From contig NC_081408.1 in assembly GCF_030272615.1 (NCBI RefSeq), forward strand, positions 199,315,341 through 199,379,340: a stretch of 64,000 nucleotides of DNA. The letters run 5' to 3'. This DNA comes from Cryptomeria japonica. Lineage: Eukaryota > Streptophyta > Pinopsida > Cupressales > Cupressaceae. How positions within the stretch are numbered: the stretch's first letter is position 1; every line of letters begins with the position of its first letter. The position numbers were made by a program, and so were the translations under genes. Below, piece by piece: positions 31,168 to 42,905 of the stretch. The notes beneath the pieces were generated by a model. It was not told the DNA's origin, ran no database searches, and saw nothing but the letters and a program-made list of their open reading frames with translations.

Positions 31168-33865
31168 ACACCAAAAAGATCAACTTTTTTTTTTAACCAA
31201 TAACATGTTTGAATGTTGAAAATGTCACACAGGTTGCGCTTTTGACACTGTTTTGGTGCGTTTGACATTATTTTGGCGCTATTCACTCTGTTTCAGTGCT
31301 TTTCCCTTCTCTGTCTTTCCCTTTCTTTTAGTGCGTTTGTGTTAAATAGTGCCTCTATTCAAACGCAGACTAGCGCTATTGTAACAAAACGTTGTACAAA
31401 TCACCTTGTAAAAAAAAAAAAAAAAAAAAAAATTAGGCTTGTAGAAGCCCACCAAATAGGCGGATTTTACTAACTATTTTTCTCTTTTGTGCAGATTTAA
31501 ATTAGATTAAAGAGTAGATTTATATTTTTTTACTAACTTGTTTTTGAAGTTGGTTTTAAAAATGAATTCACTTTTTATTTTGGTTTAAAATTAACTTCAC
31601 ATTTCAAATTTGGGCTTTTGAAAAAGAATCACACATTTGTTTGGGGCTATTAAAAAGAATTTCATTGTTCAAAGGTAAAAAGAACCACAAACTTATACAA
31701 AAACAACTTTATTTTTTTTGCAAGTTAGAAAACAAACTTCGTTTTGGTGCTTAAAATCAACAAGGCAAATTTTATTTCTTGCATCAAGATAAAACTCACA
31801 ATCCACACTTCCATTTTTGGTGCAAATAAAATTCACAATCAACTTGTCTCATTTTCAAAGCAATTTTACTTCATGCAAACGTGTTTTTCATTAAGTTGAC
31901 CAGGATTTTCAAATTCTAGTTTACTCAAACAATTGCCTTTGAAAATTAAAAAGAACACCATGATTGTTGGAGCAACATCTCCAAATAGTTAGATCACATT
32001 GCAATGACAGATTAAAAAGAACAAGTGTTTTTCGTGCTTGGCACACTTGTGCAAAGAGTTGGTCGAGTGGTCCTACTTCTAACACACACTATCCTCTCCC
32101 TTGGCTTTCGTGGTCCTAGGTGCAAGAGAAAAGTGTTAGTAACACTCAAAATTTTATCTTTTTAAGAGAGGCCTGCCAAGAGACACATCACTCTTGGGAA
32201 CGACCTTGAGCGGTAAATCCTTCGAGCCGCTATAGAAATCAGGTGTGAGCAAAAGCTGTAGCCTTGGGTATAGCTGTTCCTACAGTGTAACTGGCCGAAA
32301 GGACAAATGGGCCCCACCACCAGTTACAAGGCTCTTAAGTGAGTCACTGCAGAATGAACTTATGTCCAAAAACATCGAACATGACTAAACACCTTTAAGT
32401 AGTAGCCCACCCGTTCTATTGATTGAGGATATTTGAGGTATAATTTAGTGCAAGAGCATAGATGGTTTTGCTCCCAAGATACTCACCATACATATTTCCT
32501 TGAGTAGAAACATAGCTTTTTGAAAGGTCACTTGTGGCTTGATAAAAGTGGTGACTCCCCCATCATAGGGATCATCTATTTGTTATGCTCGTGCAAGACT
32601 TAGTATATCACATCCTTACCTGCCACGGTGGGATTCATAAGGTATGTAGTACCAAAGTCGAAGAAATATCAAGATGTGGGCTAAATTTATCACAACTGGC
32701 CATTTGACCTTAGGGATAAAGAGTGTTTGAAGTGTGTTCGTTTTACAGACCTAGTGCAAATTGAGCCGACTTCAGGCTTTGGAATTACACCTTAAAATAA
32801 ATCTAAAGGAAGGGTCAAAAACAAGTCCAAGGATTGGGTTGATCTAGACCCATACTCATTTGTGCCTTTTGAGGCAACATTCTTGTGTTTGTGTGCTTGC
32901 TTTGTTTTCTTGTCAAAGAAAAATCAGAAAATCAATCCCAAAAACAAAGTATTCATCCAACATCTGTCAACACAACCAAAAACATCAAAAACAAGGTACA
33001 AACAAACAAAGAATCAAAAATTTATGACCATTCTTCACATCTTGCGAAAGAAGAAGTGTCATCAGAATATCACCTTGAAAAGGAGACCACTAAGCTCAAA
33101 GGCTTTGATCAAAAGGAGGAAATTCTTCTATATCAATTGACAAATCTTTGTCTCCCATAGAGTCTTTCTACATCGCATGCGTCTCTATCTTCAAGGTAAA
33201 ACAAACGAGTTTGATTCCAAATCATTGAACCGTAGAGCTTTTATGCAATATAGAGCTCTGAGTTATCACAAAAATCAAGGAGGAAAGATTAATCCCAAAT
33301 TCTTCCCAAACATTTGTATCACCTACAACACAGCTCGAGAAGTGCCACCAACACCTGAAAGGGAATAAGAAGAGTTTGTTCCATTTGTGACACAAAGTTT
33401 TTATTGAAAGATTGAAAGTTGAAAACAAAAACATCCATCATCTCATTCATACATCATTATTCCATCATCAATCCATCCCAACTCTCAAAACATTAAGAGG
33501 TTCTTGTCCCACGATTCCTTTTTAGATATTGCTTGAAATCAAACACATCACATCACTTTTTAGATTGTTTCTACATCTAGGATAAGCTCATCCTAAGAGA
33601 CACATCTACGCAGGTTAAAACTAGTTCATGAGTGAATCCTCTCATTACTAGGTAGTTAAATCTGTAACACATCTCAGATTTCTCTACACCTTATCGCATC
33701 CAAAAATCATCAAAACAAACAAGCAATTCAAAGAAGGAATTCTGGTTACATCTACCTTTAGAGTGCTAGAGATCTACATATCATACAATCCACTAATCAT
33801 CCATCTTTCCTCAAAACAACTCATCATCATCATCAATCAACTTCAAACATAAACTTGCAAACAAA
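31168..33865 (+). other. Long 5' leader of Tat element
   Basis: 2.7 kb between PBS and Gag start. Contains a 23-base A run at 31410-31432. The longest frames (32862-33140, 32885-33160) overlap each other and resemble nothing I know. Ogre elements carry an extra ORF in this place; I cannot support one here. A long structured leader with packaging signals is likely. Confidence 0.6.
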
Positions 33866-36496
33866 ATGGCTCAAACCCGATCGCGATCAAGGCAACGAGA
33901 AATAGAAATTGAGGAAGAAGAGGACAACCTCAATGAATTTCAAGAAGCACTTGGAGGAAATGGGAATGATGAAAACCCAGGTACACCCACTCCTTCAACA
34001 ATCGAAAGGGTTCAACATAATCCTCATTTTAACAGATTATTTGATGAAATACTAAGGAGCAACGCAGATGCTCACTTCTTAAAACTCGCTCAAGAAGGAG
34101 CCAAACTCCCCTCAGACTTTGATCTTGCCCAATTAAGACAAGCATCAGAAAGACAAAGTCGCCATGAGGAAGAAAGGCGTAGAGATCCCATCAGATATAA
34201 CATCCCTCGAGGTAACCCACCACCTCCTCCTCCTAATGAAATGGAGATGTTGCGGCAACAAGTCGAGAATCTCGCCCAACAACTTCATAGTGGTGTTAAG
34301 ACCAATCAATTCTCACTTAACGACATCTGTCCCTATCCGTTTGATAGGAATCTTTATATGCCACCCTTTCCACGCGGATTCGAAACACCAAAATTCGAAA
34401 AATATAGAGGAAAGGGAGATCCCCGCGATCATGTCCGAGAATTTCATTCCGCTTGTCTCGAAGTTGCATATGAAGACACATACTTAATGCGCCTTTTTCC
34501 CCAAAGCTTGGGAGGAACAACCACATCATGGTTTTCCCGACTACCAGGTGGCATTAGAACATTTGAGGAACTCATCCAGAAGTTCCTATCTCATTACTCT
34601 TATAATATTGAACGCGACATCACCATGGCTGATTTGTGCAATACCAAACAAAAACCAGGTGAACTATTCTCAGTATTCCTGCAACGATGGCGCCAAATGT
34701 CTAGCAGACGTTCTCTTCAGTTACCTGAACGAGAACTATTGGAAATTTTCATTTCCAACTTAAACGAAGAAATGGAATTTCACCTGGATGTCAAAGACAC
34801 AGACTCCTTTAATGATATGATCACCAAGGGTATAAAATGTGAAAGGGCACTCATCAAGAAAGGACTCATCAAAATCTTTAATGAACCAAAAGATGGTCCT
34901 CGCCCGCGATTCAATAGTGATAAACCAAACTTCTGGAACAAGAATAAAAATATCGTCAACGATGGGGTTGTGGATGCTCGGACTGTCCAAATTGCACAAC
35001 CTGTGGTTCGGTTTGCAGGACAAAATCCTCCACCTCAAAATAACACAAATGTTCCTCTTAATCAAGGTTGCATCACATCTCATGATGAACCAAGACCTCG
35101 TCCACAAAAACAAAAACGCACATACACTCCCTTAGGGGAACCCATTGAAACAGTGATGCGACAACTCATTTCTCAGAATTTGATCACTTTACCTAAGTTA
35201 TCAAATTATGAGCCTCAAGTCAAACCGGCATGGTGGAGAGATACTGAACATTGTGAGTTCCATCAAGGAAGAGGACATAAGACAAGTAATTGTCATCGAT
35301 TGAAAGATCTCATTCAGGATCTTATTGACCGAGGAGAAATTGAAATTGAAGGACATGACCCAAAAACAACCAATAATGATCATCAGATGTTCAAGAATCC
35401 ACTTCCATCACAAGATCAAAGGGGTCCTTCCACTTCCAGACGAGGTCCTGATACCACTGATTATACGCAGGCTGCGTATAATTACACTGTCAATCACCTG
35501 TATGATGCCAGTGAACAAATTGCAACTATCACCTTCAAAAATCCCACCTCAAATTGCAATGTTGTTACGCGTCGCGGCAAAGTTACCATCAAGGCAGCTC
35601 CACAAGGCACCACCTCCATCCCAAAGCAGTACAATCTTGTGGAACAATTAGACAAAACGCCTGCGCTTATATCCATTTTAGAGCTATTACGCCTGTCACC
35701 ATCTCATAAAACTATCTTGGATCAAGCACTCCAAGAGGCGTCAGTCCCTGCAAACTTGAATACAGACCAATTTCAAGCCATGGTTGGAAATCTAAAGTCA
35801 TCACCTTGTCTCACTTTTTCTGAAAGCGACAACTCTTCTTTCCAGCAACCTCATAATGCTTCGCTACACATTGAAGGCTTTGTCAACCAACACAGGATCA
35901 AGCGAGTCTTGATTGATAATGGAGCAGGCCTAAACATTTGTACACTACAGTTGGTCACGACATTGGGATATGCAATAGAATCAGTGGATCCTCGTAAGAA
36001 GATCACCATCAAAGCCTATGATGATGCAGAGCGTTCATCCAAAGGAGCTGTGGTACTACCAATCCGAGTGGGCCCTGTGGTAAAGCATATCATTTGTCAG
36101 GTTCTTGACCTTCCTCTGCCATATAATCTATTATTAGGGAGACCTTGGATACATGCCATGCAAGCTGTTCCATCTACCTACCATCAATGTATCAAGTTCC
36201 CACATAACGGGGTCGAGATCACAATCCTGGGAGATGCAAATCCCTTTGCATTTTGCCATAATATCAGCCATCAACCAGAGATTACCGTTCCTAATAATAG
36301 AGAAGCCATTTCCTCCACATCATATATAAATCCCGCCTCTCTTGCCAGTTCAAACACCCCTATGCCCAAGCAAGAAAAGCTAAAGATGAAAGTCGCAGAG
36401 GAAGGTCCTGGAGAATACAACTTGAGTCAGCTCTTTTGTGTGGGACAAATGCCTACTTCTCCTAGAACACATGGTAAACCACAGCAGTTACTCTAG
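33866..36496 (+). CDS. gag-pro: Gag-Pro polyprotein of Tat element
   Basis: 876 codons; ATG 33866 has A at -3 and G at +4. Residues 1-125 are acidic/basic and Pro-rich. The retrotransposon Gag (capsid) domain spans about 155-340, with FETPKFEKYRGKGDPRDHV and LGGTTTSWFSRLPGGIRTFEEL. A zinc-binding box CEFHQGRGHKTSNC at 463-476 has His at the second position (CHHC, not CCHC). A helical EQLDKTPALISILELL region leads into the retropepsin, with catalytic D684 in LIDNGAGLN and LLGRPWIHAM at 756-765. The chain ends at TAG 36494-36496. Capsid builds the virus-like particle, the zinc box binds genomic RNA, and the protease matures Gag and Pol. Pol follows in the same frame 12 bases after the stop, so Gag-Pol is probably made by readthrough. 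Confidence 0.92.
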   Translation: MAQTRSRSRQREIEIEEEEDNLNEFQEALGGNGNDENPGTPTPSTIERVQHNPHFNRLFDEILRSNADAHFLKLAQEGAKLPSDFDLAQLRQASERQSRHEEERRRDPIRYNIPRGNPPPPPPNEMEMLRQQVENLAQQLHSGVKTNQFSLNDICPYPFDRNLYMPPFPRGFETPKFEKYRGKGDPRDHVREFHSACLEVAYEDTYLMRLFPQSLGGTTTSWFSRLPGGIRTFEELIQKFLSHYSYNIERDITMADLCNTKQKPGELFSVFLQRWRQMSSRRSLQLPERELLEIFISNLNEEMEFHLDVKDTDSFNDMITKGIKCERALIKKGLIKIFNEPKDGPRPRFNSDKPNFWNKNKNIVNDGVVDARTVQIAQPVVRFAGQNPPPQNNTNVPLNQGCITSHDEPRPRPQKQKRTYTPLGEPIETVMRQLISQNLITLPKLSNYEPQVKPAWWRDTEHCEFHQGRGHKTSNCHRLKDLIQDLIDRGEIEIEGHDPKTTNNDHQMFKNPLPSQDQRGPSTSRRGPDTTDYTQAAYNYTVNHLYDASEQIATITFKNPTSNCNVVTRRGKVTIKAAPQGTTSIPKQYNLVEQLDKTPALISILELLRLSPSHKTILDQALQEASVPANLNTDQFQAMVGNLKSSPCLTFSESDNSSFQQPHNASLHIEGFVNQHRIKRVLIDNGAGLNICTLQLVTTLGYAIESVDPRKKITIKAYDDAERSSKGAVVLPIRVGPVVKHIICQVLDLPLPYNLLLGRPWIHAMQAVPSTYHQCIKFPHNGVEITILGDANPFAFCHNISHQPEITVPNNREAISSTSYINPASLASSNTPMPKQEKLKMKVAEEGPGEYNLSQLFCVGQMPTSPRTHGKPQQLL

Positions 36497-36502
36497 CAAC
36501 CA
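36494..36502 (+). promoter_or_regulatory. Candidate UAG readthrough site between Gag-Pro and Pol
   Basis: The frame-2 stop reads UAG CAA CCA, which fits the CAR-YYA context known from tobamovirus readthrough (type I UAG CARYYA). The downstream frame is open for over 1,550 codons without another stop, and no AUG-independent device or shift is needed. Confidence 0.6.
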
Positions 36503-36508
36503 CTAAAC

Positions 36509-39500
36509 ATGCCTGCATGTGCCTTAACGCCTTTCATCCTTGGAAAGAGTCAAGAGGAAGAGACACAAGATAAGGACCTAGCGGAATGGATCTATAAAGA
36601 TCCCATCACCACTGACAAACCGCGAGTTACACTTCCTACAGAACAGTATGGCAAAGGCCTCCTCATTATGCAAAGAATGGGATATGATGGTCAGAGTGCT
36701 TTGGGATACTGCAAACAAGGACGACATGAACCGCTGCTGCCAGAGTTCAAGCCCAAAGGTAATACAGGCCTAGGCTTTGAAAAAGAGATCCTTCCTAAAC
36801 TCAGATTTAAAGGAAAACCTAGCAAACCATTTTGCCCACCTACTGTAAAGAGGACACCTTTCATAATCAAAGCACCATCAAGCAATATTGTCACTGCCCC
36901 ATCGAGGCTCACAAACCCACCGCAACCATCATCAATATCACTCATCCCACCAATAGAACTAGTAATCCCATCCACAGCAGTCATCACATCAATAAAACCA
37001 TTCATAGCAGCAACTATATTGGAACCCGTAGTAGCATCTATGGCACCAACCGTTCCAATAGAAACCACTAAATCAACACTGCCGATACTTCCAGTGACAA
37101 ATCCTTTAATCCCCATCACGGTTCCTGCAGCACCGATCACCACAAAGGTACATAAACCAATCACGCCTGTAGTATTCAACTCCAGCGACATCCCAGTATG
37201 GTATAGCAATCGGATGCTCGAAAGTGATTTAGAGACTGACTCACATGAGTGGGAATTTGATTCTGTACAGCTTAACACTTCAGATGAGGAAGACACGTCA
37301 CCACCTCCGCCACGCAAAGACATTCCTGTTTACGGAGAAGCACAGATAAAGACCACTTGGGTACCTGAGCTGGAAACATCTTCCACAGACCCTACGTCTC
37401 ATCCTACGCCGGATTCTGACAGGGAGAGTACCATCAACGACCTTCACCACACTGTCTTAACCCTCACTGATACGTCTCCCGCACTTAACTTAATCGATGA
37501 GGTAATGCCCATTATCCACCCTGAACTCATCGAATGGAATCAACCAAATCCCCCATGTCTTGACCTCTTCCAAAACGATGAGGCTATCATTGACTTTTTG
37601 GAATTAAGGGATAATCTACCAAGCGGGGATCACAAAGCTGGATTCGCCATTGAACTTAATAGCGCAGCATACTTCGGGGTGGATGCCAAACCCTTCAGCT
37701 GCAAAAATATAACATTAAAACATGGATCTTCCAGTGAAAACCACACTGTGGCACTGTTTGATCCAACAAAAGTAAAAAGAAAGAGCGTATCCAACGGTGA
37801 AAACCTCTCTGAGGCACTTGAGGATGAAGGGTTTGACATTCTCCCTGCTAGTACACAACAGGAACGATCGACGATTCTCATTGAGGAGACTAAAGAATAC
37901 AATGTGGGGACTCCTAAAAACCCTCATATCATACATCTGGCATCTCTTCTCACTCCAGAGGAACAGCCTCAATTTATAGAGTTCTTCCAACAGCGTCAGA
38001 TCAACTTTGCATGGTCATATGCAGACATGTCTGGGCTTGATCCTGATTTAGTTATGCATCATCTCACAGTAGCAAAAGGAGCCAAACCTGTCAAGAAAAA
38101 ACTTCGTAAGATGCATCCTCAGATTGCCGTACTAGTCAAAACAGAACTCAAGAAACTCCTAGATGTTGGTTTCATTAGACCAATTGATTATGCAGAATGG
38201 ATCTCCAACATTGTGCCAGTCGGCAAACCAAAAGGGGGCATCCGCATTTGTACAGACTTCAGAGATCTGAATAAGGCATGTCCTAAGGATGACTTCCCTC
38301 TACCAAATATCGACATCATAGTAGATTTGACAGCAGGACATGCCATGCTTTCGCTCATGGATGGCTTTTCGGGATACAATCAAATAAAGATCGCACCAGA
38401 GGACCAACATAAGACAACCTTCACATGTCCATGGGGCACATACTGCTGGAATGTAATGCCTTTTGGTCTAAAGAATGCAGGAGCGACCTATCAAAGAGCA
38501 ATGACCACCATCTTCCATGACATGATGCATACTATGATGGAAGATTATGTGGATGATTTACTAGCAAAATCACTTACTAGAGAAGGACATCTTCACATCT
38601 TAGATAAAATCTTTGATAGACTGGAACAATACCATGTTCGACTCAACCCAAAGAAATGTGTCTTCGGAGTGACCTCCGGGAAGCTTCTAGGATACATTGT
38701 CTCAAGCAAAGGCATTGAGGTCGATCCAGCAAAGGTTAAAGCAATAATGGACATGCCACCTCCAAAGAATATCAGTCAGCTAAGGACACTACAAGGACGG
38801 CTTCAATCCATCCGAAGATTCATTGCACAATTGGCTGATAAGTGTCACCCATTCACACACCTGCTACACAAAAACATATGCTTTCAGTGGGATGACAAAT
38901 GCCAGCAAGCATTTCAGGCACTTAAAAACTATCTCATGAATCCACCATTGTTGATGCCACCAGATCCAAGTAAACCGCTGTTACTTTATATCTCAGCAAC
39001 AAGTACAGCATTGGGTGTACTACTGGCACAACATAATGCAGAAGGCAAAGAGTGTGCTGTATACTACATCTCTCGTACACTGGTTGGCTATGAACTCAAT
39101 TACACACCTATTGAGCGAGCTTGCCTAGCAGTAATCTTAGCAGCCACTAAATTGCGGCACTATCTGTTAACACACAAGGTACAACTCATCGCAAAAATTG
39201 ATCCACTCAAGTATTTACTCAGCAAAGCAGCATTGACAGGTCGTTTGGCCAAATGGGTAATGATTCTAAGTGAATTCGACATTGAGTATGTGGACCGTAA
39301 GGCTATCAAAGGGCAAGTTATTGCAGATCAGTTGGCCGATGCACCACTCATAGGCGATCATCCTCTCATTTCCAATTTTCCAGATGAAGAGATATTCATG
39401 ATCACAGAAGCACAGCCATGGAAACTATATTTTGATGGTTCATACACTAGGCACGGCTCGGGGGCAGGCATTCTGTTTATCACACCTCAAGGTGATAGCA

Positions 39501-41170
39501 TCCCGAAGTCTTACAGGCTCACATTTCCATGCACAAACAACATAGCAGAGTATGAGGCCTTGATCACAGGACTCAGATTAGCCATACAATGGAAATTAAA
39601 AGAATTGCAAGTATATGGCGATTCCCAACTAGTCATTCGACAAGCAACAGATGAGTATCAGACCAAGGATGATAAACTCATGCCATATAAGCAAATGGTG
39701 GACACTCTAAAGACATCATTTACTACTATCACTTTTGAGCAGATACCAAGAGATCAGAATCGATCTGCTGACGCCATGGCTACCATCGCATCTCTCTTAG
39801 ATCTTCCACAGAATTCAACACGCTACGAGTTCTTGGTAGAACAGCTTTGGATTCCCGCTTATGATATCCCCGAATCCGACATGATATGTCACCTTGTCGG
39901 TTCTGAATCCCCATGGTACGGTGAGTTCTACACCTATCTCCGCGATCACACCCTTCCTCCCAACCAATCAAATAACCAACGTAAAACCTTCATTCGCCAA
40001 ACTGCTCGATATACCATTATTGCCGAAACCCTATACCGACGCGGTCTTGATGGTACTCTCCTTCGATGTCTGGAACAAGGTGAGATAACAAAGGCTTTGG
40101 AAGAGGTACATGAAGGAATTTGCGGGACTCACTCAAGTGGTCCATCACTAGCCAAGAAGATCATGCGAGCTGGATACTATTGGCCATCTATGGAAAAGGA
40201 TTCCTACTACTTTGTCAGGAAGTGCAAAAAATGTCAAGTTCATGGCGACCTAATACATGCACCAGCTCAAGAACTGCAACCAATCACAACACCATGGCCT
40301 TTTTGTCAATGGGGTCTTGATCTTGTGGGTAAAATCCATCCATCTTCATCCAATGGCCATAAATTCATTATTACCGCCACTGAATATTTCACCAAGTGGA
40401 TCAAAGCTGTTCCACTTACCCAAGTCACCGGCAAGCAGATCGCCTCATTCATCCTCAATTACATCATCTGTCGGTATGGTGTGCCCATGTCCATTGTCAC
40501 AGATAACGGTCTTCCTTTCAAAAATCAGGATGTTCGTGAGATTTGTGAGAAATTTCATATCCAACACCGCTTTTCCACTCCCTATTACCCACAAGGCAAT
40601 GGTCAGGCCGAAGCATCCAATAAAAACATATTGAGAATCCTAAAGAAGACAGTCAATGATGCCGGTCGTGATTGGCATGTTCAATTGAATCCAGCATTAT
40701 GGGCATATCGAACTAGCATTCGAACCCCTACAGGTGCAACTCCTTATTCATTGGTCTATGGTGCTGAAGCTATCTTACCTATTGAGGTCGAGATACCATC
40801 CTTACGAGTTTCCTTGCATAATCTCATCGATGATGAAGCCTACAGAGTATCCCGTCTTCAGGACTTAGAGTTACTTGATGAGAAGCGACAAGCTGCATAC
40901 AACCATCTCAAAGCCTATCAGCAGCGCATGAGTAGAAGCTACAATCACCGAGTTAGACCTCGTACATTTGAGGTAGGTGATCTTGTTCTTCGAGAGAATC
41001 CTCGCAACCAACCAAACAGAGAACATCAAGGCAAGTTTGAATCAAATTGGCTAGGCCCATATGTTGTCACTGCTGTATTTGGGTCCGGGGCATATCAGTT
41101 GGCTACATCAGACGGAGAACCGCTCGCAGATCCAATCAACAGCATGCACCTCAAACGGTTTTACACATAA
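36509..41170 (+). CDS. pol: Pol polyprotein of Tat element: G-patch-like, RT, two RNases H, integrase
   Basis: Numbered from Met 36509 (1,553 residues), though synthesis probably enters at 36497 by readthrough. Order: a G-patch-like segment at 45-92 (QYGKGLLIMQRMGYDGQSALG, then NTGLGF); a Pro/Thr/Ile-rich linker at 100-300; RT about 525-730 with MPFGLKNAGATYQ and active-site YVDD at 680-683; a Ty3-type RNase H about 815-940 that lacks the usual first Asp (LYISATSTALG), so probably a connection domain; a second archaeal-type RNase H about 970-1095 with D976, E1014, D1038 and D1088; integrase with zinc residues H1201, H1208, C1239, C1242 and DD35E core D1271, D1332, E1368; and a C-terminal GPYVV/SH3-like part with no chromodomain seen. 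All catalytic residues are present. Makes cDNA and inserts it into the genome. Confidence 0.95.
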   Translation: MPACALTPFILGKSQEEETQDKDLAEWIYKDPITTDKPRVTLPTEQYGKGLLIMQRMGYDGQSALGYCKQGRHEPLLPEFKPKGNTGLGFEKEILPKLRFKGKPSKPFCPPTVKRTPFIIKAPSSNIVTAPSRLTNPPQPSSISLIPPIELVIPSTAVITSIKPFIAATILEPVVASMAPTVPIETTKSTLPILPVTNPLIPITVPAAPITTKVHKPITPVVFNSSDIPVWYSNRMLESDLETDSHEWEFDSVQLNTSDEEDTSPPPPRKDIPVYGEAQIKTTWVPELETSSTDPTSHPTPDSDRESTINDLHHTVLTLTDTSPALNLIDEVMPIIHPELIEWNQPNPPCLDLFQNDEAIIDFLELRDNLPSGDHKAGFAIELNSAAYFGVDAKPFSCKNITLKHGSSSENHTVALFDPTKVKRKSVSNGENLSEALEDEGFDILPASTQQERSTILIEETKEYNVGTPKNPHIIHLASLLTPEEQPQFIEFFQQRQINFAWSYADMSGLDPDLVMHHLTVAKGAKPVKKKLRKMHPQIAVLVKTELKKLLDVGFIRPIDYAEWISNIVPVGKPKGGIRICTDFRDLNKACPKDDFPLPNIDIIVDLTAGHAMLSLMDGFSGYNQIKIAPEDQHKTTFTCPWGTYCWNVMPFGLKNAGATYQRAMTTIFHDMMHTMMEDYVDDLLAKSLTREGHLHILDKIFDRLEQYHVRLNPKKCVFGVTSGKLLGYIVSSKGIEVDPAKVKAIMDMPPPKNISQLRTLQGRLQSIRRFIAQLADKCHPFTHLLHKNICFQWDDKCQQAFQALKNYLMNPPLLMPPDPSKPLLLYISATSTALGVLLAQHNAEGKECAVYYISRTLVGYELNYTPIERACLAVILAATKLRHYLLTHKVQLIAKIDPLKYLLSKAALTGRLAKWVMILSEFDIEYVDRKAIKGQVIADQLADAPLIGDHPLISNFPDEEIFMITEAQPWKLYFDGSYTRHGSGAGILFITPQGDSIPKSYRLTFPCTNNIAEYEALITGLRLAIQWKLKELQVYGDSQLVIRQATDEYQTKDDKLMPYKQMVDTLKTSFTTITFEQIPRDQNRSADAMATIASLLDLPQNSTRYEFLVEQLWIPAYDIPESDMICHLVGSESPWYGEFYTYLRDHTLPPNQSNNQRKTFIRQTARYTIIAETLYRRGLDGTLLRCLEQGEITKALEEVHEGICGTHSSGPSLAKKIMRAGYYWPSMEKDSYYFVRKCKKCQVHGDLIHAPAQELQPITTPWPFCQWGLDLVGKIHPSSSNGHKFIITATEYFTKWIKAVPLTQVTGKQIASFILNYIICRYGVPMSIVTDNGLPFKNQDVREICEKFHIQHRFSTPYYPQGNGQAEASNKNILRILKKTVNDAGRDWHVQLNPALWAYRTSIRTPTGATPYSLVYGAEAILPIEVEIPSLRVSLHNLIDDEAYRVSRLQDLELLDEKRQAAYNHLKAYQQRMSRSYNHRVRPRTFEVGDLVLRENPRNQPNREHQGKFESNWLGPYVVTAVFGSGAYQLATSDGEPLADPINSMHLKRFYT

Positions 41171-42905
41171 GCTGTACAGAGCATCAGGCTCCCCTGCCTA
41201 TCAGAAAATACCAAAAAACATTCAGAAAAATGTCCTGAAGAAAATATAAAAACATTCAAAAAAGTAAAGAAAAATCATGCATCCAAACGGTGAACAACCA
41301 CTCCGGTGGCACCTTGGGTAAGAACGATGGTGAAAACCTGGCAAACAGGCGCCACTCGTAAAGGCTATGGCTCCATTATCTTTCAGACTTGTGGCGATCA
41401 CATCTACTTCATACATACATCCATCCATCCATCAACCATGGCTTGTTATTCCTCTGCAATTATGATAGTACTCCATACATCTTGCATCCCGCTTTTTCAT
41501 AGTCATGTCTAAAACTGGGGGCAATGCCTTTAACCTATTGATGGAAGTGGATTCTACATTGTCTTATGATTCATTAAGTTCTTCATTCAAACAATCATCA
41601 AAAATCCAAAAACATTCAAAAATATCTCGCAAAAATACCAAAAACATTCAAAACAATACAAAATCCAAAAACATCAGAAAACATCAAAAATCACACAAAA
41701 ATATGGCAACACCTTGTACATATTCATCCGCTCAGATACAAAATAAACATTGACAACTACTCACACACTGACCATTTACCAATCAAACCACACAATCGAC
41801 ATTAACAATCCAAACCTATCTTTAAAACAAGGATGCATCCTTCCTTACCACAACAAAGACAAGATGACATTTTCTTTGACAAGAAAATTATGTTAATCTA
41901 TCAAATACTTGGTTGATTCGTGAGTAATTCATTTGTTTATCTGTATCGGGATCTTTCAGCATTGTTTTGTATCGTTTGCGCATTATTTCCGATGAAGTTC
42001 TGGGACATGTACTAATGGTGTCTACGTGGGAAGTTCACCAAGCTACGTGATCTTATGCAAAATGTAGTCATAGATCACTACGGCTTGCTGACTACAGCGT
42101 ATACCTCGACCATATGAGCATGAACCATTACCAAGGATCCATATTCTTTATTCTTTATGTATATACTGTTTGTTTGTAGGTACAATTCTCTTTCTTTGGT
42201 TCCTCCTACCTCATCCAAACTGGATAAAGGTTTTATCTCTTATTACGGTATGCACTTGTCTCAGGATATGATCAACCTAAGATCAAGGAGGACGTTCCAA
42301 GTCATGCATGAACGGAGATAATCCTTGTCTGTTCCGCAAGCAATACTCTGGTCGACTTGATCCTTTATATCAAGTCGTTTGTATTAACTTGCTATATCAA
42401 AATCCATGTAAGAAATACTCTGGTCATCTTGAATCTTTATGTCAAGTTGCTTGTATTTTCTTACAACATTTTAAAGCTCAATGATGAAAAATAAAGCACC
42501 ATGGATCGTCATTCCATCTCATTTGTATATATTGCATTTCGTTGCATTCCACCCATCCATACATTCATAATAGCTGCATATCATGCATACGTAGTCATAA
42601 TAATGCATACTCTATTTTACTCATCTTCTTCCATAGGACTCGATCCTAGTCCTCCATATCTTCTATCTAACATCAAATCCCCCCTCACCCTCCCTATCTT
42701 GATCATCAACATCATCCTAATCCCTTCATCGCTTCCCATCCTCATTCATCCACACAATCCAGCAAGTTGCTCTGTCTACACAGATACATCGACTCCCACA
42801 CACCTAGACTATCAACAGATACTCTGATCAAGTATCTTCGGGTCTCAACAGGTAATCGATTATGGTAATCCTAGACTACATCAGGCATTTATCATAATGA
42901 CCTAG
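41171..42905 (+). other. 3' non-coding region of Tat element
   Basis: No credible ORF. An A-rich stretch of CAAAAACAT words lies at 41590-41705. A 66-68 bp tandem duplication at 42343-42470 (AATACTCTGGTC...CTTGTATT) carries a hairpin each time: a perfect 9 bp stem at 42353-42377 (CGACTTGAT / ATCAAGTCG) and a shorter CTTGA/TCAAG version at 42428-42446. Confidence 0.65.

Noticed and set aside
32862-33160. Possible extra ORF in the Tat leader, as in Ogre elements
   Set aside because: Two overlapping frames of ~90 codons with Lys/Asn/Gln bias typical of A-rich DNA and no recognisable features.
36691-37323. Minus-strand 210-codon frame opposite Pol
   Set aside because: Antisense shadow of the Pro/Thr/Ile-rich linker of Pol, low complexity.
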